Shown here in pieces: positions 17,098 through 25,310 of a DNA stretch of 64,000 nt. Each line of letters begins with the position of its first letter. Within the stretch, counting starts at the first letter, position 1. Source of the DNA: an uncultured Bacteroides sp. (lineage in GTDB: Bacteria > Bacteroidota > Bacteroidia > Bacteroidales > Bacteroidaceae); the NCBI RefSeq assembly GCF_905207245.1, contig NZ_CAJLKP010000007.1, forward strand, positions 1 to 64,000, in the 5' to 3' direction. The translations under genes and the position numbers were made by a program. The notes under the pieces are model-generated. The model saw only the letters and a program-made list of their open reading frames with translations. It was not told the origin of the DNA and did not search any database.

Positions 17098-18420
17098 TTA
17101 ACGCCGCATACGCCGTCTGCGACGATGGTGGCGTTTCTTCTGCTTATAGACACTGATCCGTTTCCATACAATCCAGACAAAGAGCGCACCGAAAACGGCA
17201 AAGATGAGGAGTACGATGCCGGTGTTCAGATTATCGCCTTTGACGCGGCTCCACATTTCGAGGACGAGTTCCGTGCGGTCGCCAAAGTCGCGAATCATGG
17301 CACAACGCTCTACGACTTTGCGGTCGGGGTACTGGATAGGATTGATTTGAATGCTGTCTGCTCCAGGACCGAAGAAGTAACTGAGGTCGGAGAATTGTTC
17401 AAGGGTGGTATCGAGCTTTGCCTCCATGATTTCGGGGGTTGCTACGGCACTGACGTAACCAATGGCATCCATGTTGCGCAGGGCAATGTCCGGCTGGCAA
17501 AGGTAGTTGATGAAGTAGCTGGCGGCTTTCACGTTGCGGGCATACTTGGGGATGGCCCAGCCATCGTACCAGATGTTGCTGCCTTCGCGGGGAACCGTAT
17601 AATCGAGGCTGACACCCACGGCTTCGGCTTCTTCGATGGCCCAGACGGCATCACCGCTCCATGTGAGGTTGAGCCATGCCTTGTTTTTGGTCATCATTTC
17701 TTTTCCGAAGTCAGCTTCCCAACCGGCGATATTGGGTTTCATGGCTTTTAGGTATTGCTCTGCCAGGGCGATGGCTTCGGGGGAGTTGTCGTTCATCAGT
17801 TGCTCAACGGTGATGGTGCTGTCGGCAAGCTGACGGGCGTGGGCGTAGATGATGGCAGTGCCGTAAGCATCGCGGTAGCTGTCTTTCATCAAGATTTTAC
17901 CACGGTTTACGGCATCCCAGAGGCATCCCCAGGAACTGACTTCTTCGAGGGTTTTGAATTTCTTGTTATAGAGAATGCCGGCCGTGCCCCACATGTAGGG
18001 AACAACATAGTCGTTAGTATGGCGGTTGGGCTGGCTGATTTTCTCCAGTTCTTTACGGATGTAAGGTGAGATGTTGGGGATGTAGTCCGGAGTTTTGCCA
18101 AAATCGCGGTTGATGGGGAGGAGGAGATCCTTTTTCAACATACGCTCAATGATGTATTCCGAGGGGCATATGAGGTCGAAGTCTTCCTGCCCACGTTCGA
18201 TTTTGGTGAGCATGATTTCATTGATATCGAATACCTGGTAGATGATGCGGATATCTTCTCCTGTCTGCTCTTTGTACCAGGCGGGGAACTCGGCAAGGAC
18301 GGTTTCGTCGATGTAGTCAGCCCAATTGTAGACTTTCAGGACACGGCTGCGCTTCTCGCCGGAGCTGGTGCAGGAGGCAAGGAGAAGGATGCAGAGGAGG
18401 AAGGATATGTATTTTTTCAT
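17098..18420 (-). CDS. potD: Polyamine-binding protein of the Pot transporter, with C-terminal membrane anchor
   Basis: Extracytoplasmic binding protein for spermidine/putrescine. The lipobox LLASC places the acylated cysteine at residue 17. The body has VYNWADYIDETVL, the typical PotD start, and a two-lobe type II binding fold. It is longer than classical PotD (about 350 residues): 440 residues, with an added transmembrane helix at about 402-418 (IVLLIFAVFGALFVWIVW) and a tail of Arg, His and Lys. It is the last gene of potABCD, 5 bp after potC. The double anchoring is unusual. Confidence 0.92.
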   Translation of the reverse strand: MKKYISFLLCILLLASCTSSGEKRSRVLKVYNWADYIDETVLAEFPAWYKEQTGEDIRIIYQVFDINEIMLTKIERGQEDFDLICPSEYIIERMLKKDLLLPINRDFGKTPDYIPNISPYIRKELEKISQPNRHTNDYVVPYMWGTAGILYNKKFKTLEEVSSWGCLWDAVNRGKILMKDSYRDAYGTAIIYAHARQLADSTITVEQLMNDNSPEAIALAEQYLKAMKPNIAGWEADFGKEMMTKNKAWLNLTWSGDAVWAIEEAEAVGVSLDYTVPREGSNIWYDGWAIPKYARNVKAASYFINYLCQPDIALRNMDAIGYVSAVATPEIMEAKLDTTLEQFSDLSYFFGPGADSIQINPIQYPDRKVVERCAMIRDFGDRTELVLEMWSRVKGDNLNTGIVLLIFAVFGALFVWIVWKRISVYKQKKRHHRRRRRMRR

Positions 18421-18425
18421 TGTTT

Positions 18426-19217
18426 TTATTCTTTCTTGGAACGTTCCGCTCTCTTATTAATCACAATCAGCAACACTAACACCGTTATGAAGATGATGGT
18501 TGACAGCGGGCGCAATTCCGGGGTCAATCCTCCCTTGCGTGCATCGGCGTAGATATAGGTGGAAAGTGTTTCCAGACCTTCGTTTCCAATGGTGAAAATG
18601 GTCACTGCAAAATCATCGATGGAAAGGGTGAAGGCGAGGATAAAACCGCTTATCATTCCCGGCAGAATCTCCGGAAAGATGACCTTACGCAATGCCTGGA
18701 AAGGCGTAGCTCCCAGGTCGAGAGCGGCTTCGTAAACGTTCTGGTTCATCTTTTTCAGGCGGGGCATGACGCTGAGCACCACATACGGGGTACAGAAAGT
18801 GATATGCGCCAGCACCACCGTTGGGAATCCCTGCGAGATGCCGAAGCTGACAAACAACAGGAACAGCGACACACCTGTGATGATGTCTGCATTCATCATT
18901 GGTATGGCATTGGTGAAGTTCATCACTTGGCGGGCACGGGAACGCAGGTTGAAGATGCCGATGGCTGCCAGGCTGCCCAGCAGCGTAGATGCCGTGGCTG
19001 CAATCAGCGCGATGGCAAACGTGTTCCAGATAGCATTCATCAGCGAGTGGTGCATACCGCCGGTGAAGAGAGAACTGTATAATTTGGTGGAGAACCCGGT
19101 CCAGTTGCCCAGCACCTTGGCTTCGGTGAAAGAGAAAATCATAATAATCAGGATGGGCGAATAGAGCAGTGCCAGCAGCAACCACAAATATCCCTTGGCA
19201 AGTATACGTGTCATCAT
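18426..19217 (-). CDS. potC: Polyamine ABC transporter permease
   Basis: Inner-membrane permease of the Pot importer, about 264 residues with six predicted helices. The EAA-type loop AALDLGATPFQALRKVIFPEILPG couples it to PotA. I start at the ATG at 19215-19217, which overlaps the potB stop (ATGATGA arrangement); the open frame extends further upstream inside potB but lacks the family there. Translational coupling with potB is likely. Confidence 0.93.
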   Translation of the reverse strand: MMTRILAKGYLWLLLALLYSPILIIMIFSFTEAKVLGNWTGFSTKLYSSLFTGGMHHSLMNAIWNTFAIALIAATASTLLGSLAAIGIFNLRSRARQVMNFTNAIPMMNADIITGVSLFLLFVSFGISQGFPTVVLAHITFCTPYVVLSVMPRLKKMNQNVYEAALDLGATPFQALRKVIFPEILPGMISGFILAFTLSIDDFAVTIFTIGNEGLETLSTYIYADARKGGLTPELRPLSTIIFITVLVLLIVINKRAERSKKE

Positions 19218-20041
19218 ATCACACCTCCGCTTTCGTTTTGAGTACTGTCGTCCTCGTTTGTAAACAAGGCGGTGACGCCAATCAGCAACAGCATAATGAG
19301 CGACAGGGCAGCACCGTAGTTCCACATTCCGTTATAAATGCTCTCCTGTACGGTGGTACCGAACAACTTGATATTGTTCATCGTCAGCAGCTCGGCAATG
19401 GCGAAGGTGGAGACGGTGGGCATGAAAACCATCACCACGCCACTCATAATACCCGGCATGGAAAGAGGCAGAATCACTTTCCGGAACACTTGCAGAGGCG
19501 TAGCACCCAAGTCTTGGGCAGCTTCTATCAGGCTGCCGTCCATCTTCTGCAACGTATTGTAGATAGGGTATATCATGAACGGCAGAAAGTTGTAGACCAT
19601 ACCGAACACCAGCGCACCTTCGCCCAACGGCAGGTTGAGGAAGTCGAACAGTGCCACGGTGGCAAGTGTGCGTATCAGGATGTTCACCCACATAGGCAGG
19701 ATGAACAGTACGACCATGGTCTGGGAAGTGTTGAAGCGTTTCTGACTCAGGATATATGCGGCAGGATAACCCAGAATGAAACATGCCAGTGTGGTGATGA
19801 CGGCTATCCCGATGGAGTAAACAAATGTGTTGATGGCTTCGGGGTGCATCATGAACTTGCGGAAGTTGGCGAATGTGAACGCGCCTTCGGCGTCCGTGAA
19901 AGCGTAGAGCACGATGAGCAACAAGGGCATCACCACGAAGATGACGAGAAACAGGGCGTAGGGAACAGTCCAGTTCCGGCGACGCATGAAGAAACGGGAT
20001 ATATTACTGAGCACTTCCTTTCTTATTAGTGGGTTCAACAA
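19214..20041 (-). CDS. potB: Polyamine ABC transporter permease
   Basis: Partner permease of PotC, 275 residues, with an N-terminal helix (YALFLVIFVVMPLLLIVLYAF) followed by five more. The coupling loop AAQDLGATPLQVFRKVILPLSMPG is conserved. Its start lies 38 bp inside the end of potA, and its stop overlaps the potC start, so the three genes are tightly packed. The N-terminus is longer and basic (MRRRN), probably cytoplasmic. Confidence 0.93.
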   Translation of the reverse strand: MLNPLIRKEVLSNISRFFMRRRNWTVPYALFLVIFVVMPLLLIVLYAFTDAEGAFTFANFRKFMMHPEAINTFVYSIGIAVITTLACFILGYPAAYILSQKRFNTSQTMVVLFILPMWVNILIRTLATVALFDFLNLPLGEGALVFGMVYNFLPFMIYPIYNTLQKMDGSLIEAAQDLGATPLQVFRKVILPLSMPGIMSGVVMVFMPTVSTFAIAELLTMNNIKLFGTTVQESIYNGMWNYGAALSLIMLLLIGVTALFTNEDDSTQNESGGVI

Positions 20042-21428
20042 TAGCAGAGGGGGGCATCACCCGGATGTTCTGCGGAGCGATGGTGATGCCGACGCGGTCA
20101 CCGTCGTCCCAGACGTCGTTGGTGTCGACAAAAATATCTTCGTCCCAGTCCGTAAACACGGTGAGATGGTAATGGTTGCCTTTGTAGAGGATAAATTTCA
20201 CTTCACCCGTCAGATGGCCGTCTTCTTCGTTGTCTTCGAGGATGACATTCTGGAAATCAATCTCTATCTGTACGTTGCTGCCCGGTTCGATGCCTTGCAC
20301 TTCGGCGCACTCAAAGGTATAGCCGAGGAATTCGACGTGCTGTCCATCAATCAGTCGTCCGGAGAAAGTGTTGCAGGTGCGTTCCTTCTTCATGACGTGG
20401 ATGTCGAAGGGCTTCACGAGCAGGCCCACTTCGCGTCCGGCTTCGAAGCTGTGGTAGTCCTGCACCATGAATTCGTAACCTTCGTTGGTCTGCACCATCA
20501 TTTCGTAGTGCACGCCTTTGAAGATGCAGGAGGTGACGGTACCTGTCAGTTGGGCGGCAGCAGAGGGTTCGAAGATATAAATGTCTTCGGGGCGAAGAAC
20601 GACGTCGACAGGGGTGTTGACGCCGAAGCCCTTGTCCACACATTCAAATTCGTGTCCGGCAAAGGAGACGGATTTATCCTGAAGCATGAGGCCGTTCAGG
20701 ATGTTGCTTTCGCCGATGAAGTCGGCAACGAAAGAGTTGATGGGTTCGTTGTAAATGTCGGTCGGGGTGCCTATCTGCTGGATGCGGCCTTCGCTCATCA
20801 CAACGATGGTGTCGCTCAGGGTAAGGGCTTCTTCCTGATCGTGGGTGACGTAGATGAAGGTGATGCCGAGTTTCTGGTGCATCTCTTTCAGTTCCATCTG
20901 CATATCCTTGCGCATTTTCAGGTCGAGGGCGGCGAGGGGTTCGTCCAGTAGCAACACTTCCGGCTCGTTGACGATGGCGCGGGCGATGGCTACGCGCTGT
21001 TGTTGTCCGCCGGAGAGGGAGTCGACGTCACGGTCTTCGTAGTCCGTCATGCCCACCATGCGGAGGGCCTGTTTCACCTTCTTGCCGATGGTGGCTTCGG
21101 GCATCTTCTTGAGTTTCAGTCCGAAAGCGATGTTATTGTACACATTCAGATGAGGGAAGAGAGCATACTTCTGGAAGACGGTGTTCACCGGGCGTTGGTG
21201 CGGCGGTGTCTGTGTGATGTCGCGTCCGCCGATGGTGATGATGCCTTCCGAGGCGGTCTGGAAACCGGCTATCAGGCGAAGCAAGGTAGTCTTGCCACAA
21301 CCGGAGGGACCCAGGATAGTTACAAATTCGCCCTTACGGACAGAGAGGTTCACATCATTCAGTACAGCCTTGTCTCCAAAGAATTTCGATACGTGCTCCA
21401 CACCGATGATGCAGTCAGACTTTTGCAT
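20004..21428 (-). CDS. potA: Polyamine ABC transporter ATPase with extended C-terminus
   Basis: Powers polyamine import. From the ATG at 21426-21428 the product is 474 residues. It has Walker A GPSGCGKTT, the signature LSGGQQQRVAIARA, Walker B VLLLDEPLAALD and the H-loop YVTHDQEEA. After the usual TOBE domain (near VVLRPEDIYIF) there is a second beta-rich stretch of about 100 residues with a repeated pattern (GEVKFILYKGNHYHLTVFTD, then VGITIAPQNIRVM), probably a second TOBE-like domain; classical PotA is about 380 residues. A longer frame to 21602 crosses the promoter and is not used. Confidence 0.93.
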   Translation of the reverse strand: MQKSDCIIGVEHVSKFFGDKAVLNDVNLSVRKGEFVTILGPSGCGKTTLLRLIAGFQTASEGIITIGGRDITQTPPHQRPVNTVFQKYALFPHLNVYNNIAFGLKLKKMPEATIGKKVKQALRMVGMTDYEDRDVDSLSGGQQQRVAIARAIVNEPEVLLLDEPLAALDLKMRKDMQMELKEMHQKLGITFIYVTHDQEEALTLSDTIVVMSEGRIQQIGTPTDIYNEPINSFVADFIGESNILNGLMLQDKSVSFAGHEFECVDKGFGVNTPVDVVLRPEDIYIFEPSAAAQLTGTVTSCIFKGVHYEMMVQTNEGYEFMVQDYHSFEAGREVGLLVKPFDIHVMKKERTCNTFSGRLIDGQHVEFLGYTFECAEVQGIEPGSNVQIEIDFQNVILEDNEEDGHLTGEVKFILYKGNHYHLTVFTDWDEDIFVDTNDVWDDGDRVGITIAPQNIRVMPPSAIVEPTNKKGSAQ

Positions 21429-21492
21429 AAGCGTTATTAAGTTTAACCCAAAAACGAATTGAACGAATTCTGCTTTTTCGAAAAAAGCGGGG

Positions 21493-21500
21493 CAAAGGTA
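21493..21500 (-). promoter_or_regulatory. Probable -7 box of potABCD
   Basis: TACCTTTG on the minus strand matches TAnnTTTG 65 bp before the potA start. A small inverted repeat (GCTTTTT and AAAAAAGC at 21472-21488) lies in the leader. No good -33 box seen. Confidence 0.45.
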
Positions 21501-21653
21501 GGGAATAAATCGGGAATATGAAAGAGGAGGTGCATCGTAAATAATGCAACGGAATATTTTGTTTCGGAAAACATTATTATCTTTGAAGAAGATAAGCTGC
21601 ATCTCAGCATAACTTTTTCATGCAAGCATGAAAGTTCTGTGTTCGATTTGCAT

Positions 21654-21661
21654 TATCTTTG
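21654..21661 (+). promoter_or_regulatory. Probable -7 box of the AAA-ATPase/nuclease gene
   Basis: TATCTTTG matches TAnnTTTG 56 bp before the ATG at 21717. A weak hairpin (AACTTTTTCATGC with GCATGAAAGTT, 21611-21636) precedes it. No clear -33 box. Confidence 0.45.
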
Positions 21662-21716
21662 TCGCATTAATGAGTACCTATTAAATGTGTACTATATAGT
21701 ATAAGGAGATAAGGAC

Positions 21717-23264
21717 ATGAGTAACAGGATATATCCCATCGGGATACAGAACTTCGAGAAGATTCGCAAAGAAGGGTACGTTTATGTGGATAAAACCGCA
21801 TTGATGTATAAGTTGGTGAAGAGCGGAAGTTATTACTTCCTTTCCCGCCCCCGCCGTTTTGGGAAGAGCTTGCTTATTTCCACGCTCGAAGCCTATTTCG
21901 AGGCAAAACGGGACTTGTTTGAAGGCCTGGCGGTGGAAACTCTGGAAAAAGACTGGGTGAAGCGTCCTGTGTTGCATCTGGACTTGAATATCGGGAAATA
22001 TGATACACCGGATAGTTTGGACAAGATACTGGACAGCAACTTGTCAAAGTGGGAAGAACTTTATGGAACCGGTGTTGCTGAGAGTACCCTTGCCCTGCGC
22101 TTTGCAGGAGTTGTGGGACGAGCCTATGAGCAAAGTGGCGAACGTGTAGCCATTCTCATCGACGAATATGACAAGCCCTTGCTCCAAGCTATCGGCAACG
22201 AGGAACTGCAACGTGAATTCCGTAACACTCTGAAACCTTTCTATGGTGTACTGAAAACCATGGATGGCTGCATCAAGTTTGCCCTGCTGACAGGAGTGAC
22301 CAAGTTTGGCAAAGTCAGTGTGTTCAGTGACCTGAACAATCTGAATGACATCTCCATGGACGAGCCGTTTATTTCCATCTGTGGAATCACCGAAAAGGAG
22401 ATACATCTTAATTTTGAAGAGGACCTGTACGAATTGGCAGCCGCGCAGAAAATGACGTATCAGGAAGTATGCAATGAGCTGAAAGAGTGCTATGACGGTT
22501 ATCACTTCACGGAAAACACTGATGGCATCTACAATCCTTTTAGTCTGCTGAATACATTCTTTAAGATGAAATTCGGCAACTACTGGTTTGAAACCGGAAC
22601 GCCTACCTATCTTGTGGAGTTGCTGAAACGCAATCACTACGACTTGGAGCGCATGGCGCATGAAGAAACGAATGCTGACGTGCTGAATTGTATTTATGGC
22701 GACGATGAGCCCATACCGGTCATTTTCCAGAGCGGATACCTCACGATAAAGGGGTATGATAAGGAATTCGGTCTTTATCGTCTCGGTTTTCCGAACCGGG
22801 AAGTGGAAGAGGGCTTTATCAGATTTCTGATGCCATTCTATACCCGTTTCAACCAGTTGGAAGCGCCGTTTGAGATACAAAGATTTGTTCGTGAGATACG
22901 TGCCGGGCAACCTAACGCTTTCTTTAAGAGGCTGCAAAGCTTCTTTGCTGACACACCTTATGAATTAGTGAAAGACTTGGAATTGCATTATCAAAACGTG
23001 CTGTTTATCGTCTTTAAACTGGTAGGTTTCTACACACAGGCAGAGTATCACACTTCGGAAGGGCGGGTGGACTTGGTGGTGAAGACTTCCGATTACATTT
23101 ACGTCATGGAATTTAAACTGGAAGGTACTGCCGAGGAGGCTTTACAGCAGATAAAAGAAAAGCAATATGCTCTTCCTTTTGAGGCAGATCCGAGGAAATT
23201 ATTCAAAATAGGTGTGAACTTCAGCAATAAAACAAGGAATATAGAGAAGTGGATTGTTGAATGA
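21717..23264 (+). CDS. AAA-ATPase-like protein with C-terminal PD-(D/E)XK nuclease fold
   Basis: A 515-residue member of the AAA-ATPase_like/DUF1703 group that is multi-copy in Bacteroides. The N-terminus has the family start IYPIGIQNFEKIRKEGYVYVDKT, then a P-loop-like LSRPRRFGKSLLIS near residue 46 and a Walker B-like ILIDEYDKPLL. The C-terminal 100 residues show GRVDLVVKTSDYIYVMEFKL, a PD-(D/E)XK core (Asp, then Glu-x-Lys). The function is not established; nuclease and mobile-element roles have been suggested from the fold. It stands alone, convergent with asnB. Confidence 0.85.
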   Translation: MSNRIYPIGIQNFEKIRKEGYVYVDKTALMYKLVKSGSYYFLSRPRRFGKSLLISTLEAYFEAKRDLFEGLAVETLEKDWVKRPVLHLDLNIGKYDTPDSLDKILDSNLSKWEELYGTGVAESTLALRFAGVVGRAYEQSGERVAILIDEYDKPLLQAIGNEELQREFRNTLKPFYGVLKTMDGCIKFALLTGVTKFGKVSVFSDLNNLNDISMDEPFISICGITEKEIHLNFEEDLYELAAAQKMTYQEVCNELKECYDGYHFTENTDGIYNPFSLLNTFFKMKFGNYWFETGTPTYLVELLKRNHYDLERMAHEETNADVLNCIYGDDEPIPVIFQSGYLTIKGYDKEFGLYRLGFPNREVEEGFIRFLMPFYTRFNQLEAPFEIQRFVREIRAGQPNAFFKRLQSFFADTPYELVKDLELHYQNVLFIVFKLVGFYTQAEYHTSEGRVDLVVKTSDYIYVMEFKLEGTAEEALQQIKEKQYALPFEADPRKLFKIGVNFSNKTRNIEKWIVE

Positions 23265-23288
23265 CAGAATGCTACTCTTCATCGTTCC

Positions 23289-23391
23289 CAATGCCACACT
23301 TAAATACATGCAATGCCACACTTCATAACCGTTGAAGTGTGGCATTACGTTTGTTTAGATGTGGCATTCTACTTGCTGAGGTGTGGCATTA
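23289..23391. repeat. Palindromic element, AATGCCACACTT family, between convergent genes
   Basis: AATGCCACACTT occurs at 23290 and 23312 (22-bp period), then the inverse GAAGTGTGGCATT, GATGTGGCATT and GGTGTGGCATT follow at about 22-bp steps up to 23391. The bases between the units vary. It ends four bases from the asnB stop (23396-23398) and about 25 bp from the stop of the convergent gene. Confidence 0.85.
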
Positions 23392-23395
23392 TTTT

Positions 23396-25180
23396 TTATA
23401 ATGTGTATGCCGCTTCATGCACCCCTGTTACAGCGCGTCCGCTCGGGTCATTCTTTCCTTGCAGTGCAGCATCCCAGGCAAGGGCTTCGGCTGTGGAACA
23501 CGCCACGCTGGGGACGCTGGGAACACTGAGAGCTGCCGACCGACTGGGGAAATGCTCTTCAAAGATGCTGCGGTAATAATATTCCTCTTTGTTTTGCGGC
23601 GGATTGATGGGGAAGCGTTCGGCCACATGCTCCATCTGGTGGTCGGTGACGGCGGCAGAAGTGACGGCTTTCAAAGTATCAATCCAGTTGTAGCCCACGC
23701 CGTCCGAGAACTGCTCTTTCTGTCGCCAGGCAACGCTTTCGGGCAGCATATCCTCGAAGGCTTCGCGGACGATACGCTTCTCTACTTCTTTGCCCGGACA
23801 CATTTTAACCCTGGGACTCAGGCTCATGGCTACATCCAGAAATTCTTTGTCAAGGAAAGGTACACGCCCTTCCACTCCCCATGCGGCAAGACTTTTATTG
23901 GCACGCAGGCAATCGTACATATGTAGTTTGGAGAGCTTACGCACCGTCTCTTCGTGGAAAGCCTGCGGGGTGGGTGCTTTGTGGAAGTATAAGTATCCAC
24001 CGAATATTTCGTCGGCACCTTCGCCGCTGAGTACCATTTTGATACCCATACTCTTGATGACGCGCGCCAGCAGGTACATCGGTGTGGACGCGCGGACGGT
24101 GGTGACATCGTAGGTTTCGATGAAGTAAATGACATCGCGCAGGGCGTCGAGACCTTCCTGCACGGTGTAGTTGATTTCGTGATGAACGGTGCCGATGTAT
24201 TCGGCCACTTCACGGGCTTTTATCAAGTCCGGTGCACCGTGCAGGCCAACGGCGAAGGAGTGTAGTTGCGGCCACCAGGCTTCACTCTGGTTGTTGGTTT
24301 CGATACGTTTGCGGGCATACTTTTTGGCAATGGCGGAAATGACGGAGGAGTCGAGTCCGCCGGAAAGGAGCACTCCGTAAGGAACATCGGACATGAGCTG
24401 GCGTTGGACGGCAGCTTCAAGAGAGAGCTTGATTAGTTGACAAGGAGATGAGGGGGAAAGTTGACAAGGGGACGAGTTGACGAGGGGACAAGGGGCTGCG
24501 CTGTCATTCCTACTTGTCAACTCGTCTCCTTTCTTCCTTGTCCCCTCGTCTCCTTCTTCCCTTGTCAACTTCTCCACCCCTTCCCAAGTCATCCAGTTGC
24601 GCTTGTACCAGCGTTGCATTTTGCCCTCGCTGCCCCGGTAGTAATGACCGGGAAGGAAGGGCTCGTATTCGTCGCAGAAGCCTTCGAGAGCTTTCAGTTC
24701 ACTACCTACGTAGATACGGCCTTGGTCGTCGTGCCCTATGTAGAGGGGGATTACGCCAACGGGGTCACGGGCAATGAGGAAATCATCGGTTTCTTCATCG
24801 TAGAGGGCGAAGGCGAAGATGCCGTTCAATTCTTCGAGAAAGTCGATACCTTTGTCTTTGTAGAGGGCAAGGATAACTTCGCAGTCCGAACCAGTCCGGA
24901 AAGCGTATTTCCCGGCATAACGGGCACGTATTTCGCGGTGGTTATAGATTTCGCCGTTGACGGCGAGGATTTGTTTGTTGTCGGATGAATACAAAGGCTG
25001 TCCGCCGCTTTCGGGGTCGACGATGGAAAGACGTTCGTGTGCCAGAATGGCACTGCTGCCTACGTAGATACCACTCCAGTCGGGCCCGCGGTGACGGATT
25101 TTCTGCGCCATACGAAGCGCTTTACTTCTCAATTCCTGAGATTGAGATTGGATGTTGAAGATGCCTGCTATTCCACACAT
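23396..25180 (-). CDS. asnB: Asparagine synthetase B (glutamine-hydrolysing), with in-frame repeat insertion
   Basis: Makes asparagine from aspartate using glutamine-derived ammonia and ATP. Cys2 of MCGIAGIF is the class II amidotransferase nucleophile; the synthetase domain has the pyrophosphate loop LLSGGLDSSVI and LSGEGADEIFGGY. At 594 residues it is about 40 longer than the usual 555. The excess lies at about residues 204-249, at the linker between the two domains, and is encoded by a TTGACAAGG-family palindrome at 24435-24571 that stays open in frame. The segment is rich in Glu, Arg, Ser and Pro-Cys. The catalytic motifs are intact, so the enzyme is probably functional. Confidence 0.95.
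   Translation of the reverse strand: MCGIAGIFNIQSQSQELRSKALRMAQKIRHRGPDWSGIYVGSSAILAHERLSIVDPESGGQPLYSSDNKQILAVNGEIYNHREIRARYAGKYAFRTGSDCEVILALYKDKGIDFLEELNGIFAFALYDEETDDFLIARDPVGVIPLYIGHDDQGRIYVGSELKALEGFCDEYEPFLPGHYYRGSEGKMQRWYKRNWMTWEGVEKLTREEGDEGTRKKGDELTSRNDSAAPCPLVNSSPCQLSPSSPCQLIKLSLEAAVQRQLMSDVPYGVLLSGGLDSSVISAIAKKYARKRIETNNQSEAWWPQLHSFAVGLHGAPDLIKAREVAEYIGTVHHEINYTVQEGLDALRDVIYFIETYDVTTVRASTPMYLLARVIKSMGIKMVLSGEGADEIFGGYLYFHKAPTPQAFHEETVRKLSKLHMYDCLRANKSLAAWGVEGRVPFLDKEFLDVAMSLSPRVKMCPGKEVEKRIVREAFEDMLPESVAWRQKEQFSDGVGYNWIDTLKAVTSAAVTDHQMEHVAERFPINPPQNKEEYYYRSIFEEHFPSRSAALSVPSVPSVACSTAEALAWDAALQGKNDPSGRAVTGVHEAAYTL
24435..24571. repeat. Palindromic element, TTGACAAGG family, inside asnB
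   Basis: AGTTGACAAGG, TTGACAAGGGGACGAG and TTGACGAGGGGACAAGG words are followed by GGCTGCGCTGTCATTCC and by the inverted words CTTGTCAACTCG, TCCTTGTCCCCTCG and CCCTTGTCAACTT. The centre contains the inverse of the shared core end (AGCGCAGC). The 137-bp element is translated in frame within asnB. Confidence 0.9.
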
Positions 25181-25217
25181 GATTATATCTGTTTTTAGGG
25201 TTAGTAAATGATAATTT

Positions 25218-25310
25218 AATGAAGAACTAAAAATGAAGAATTACCTTGCGGCATGCTTGCATAGCGCAGCCAAATTCTTCATTCTTCATTTTTAGTTCTT
25301 CATTTAATTA
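25218..25310. repeat. Palindromic element, GAAGAATGAA family, between gltD and asnB
   Basis: AATGAAGAACTAAAAATGAA with AAGAATT lead to the core at 25243-25270 (ACCTTGCGGCATGC, TTGCATAGCGCAGC), then inverted words TTCTTCATTCTTCATTTTTA and GTTCTTCATTTA. The inner TGCG-ATGC and GCAT-CGCA segments can pair. On the minus strand its first unit AAA TGA contributes the gltD stop codon (25300-25302). Confidence 0.9.

Noticed and set aside
21429..21716. IS-like ends around the AAA-ATPase/nuclease gene
   Set aside because: I could not find matching terminal inverted repeats or a target duplication; only a weak local hairpin.
23289..23391. Possible small CRISPR array (12-bp word every 22 bp with variable spacers)
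   Set aside because: The repeat word is far too short, the orientation flips half way, the spacers mirror each other and there are no cas genes.
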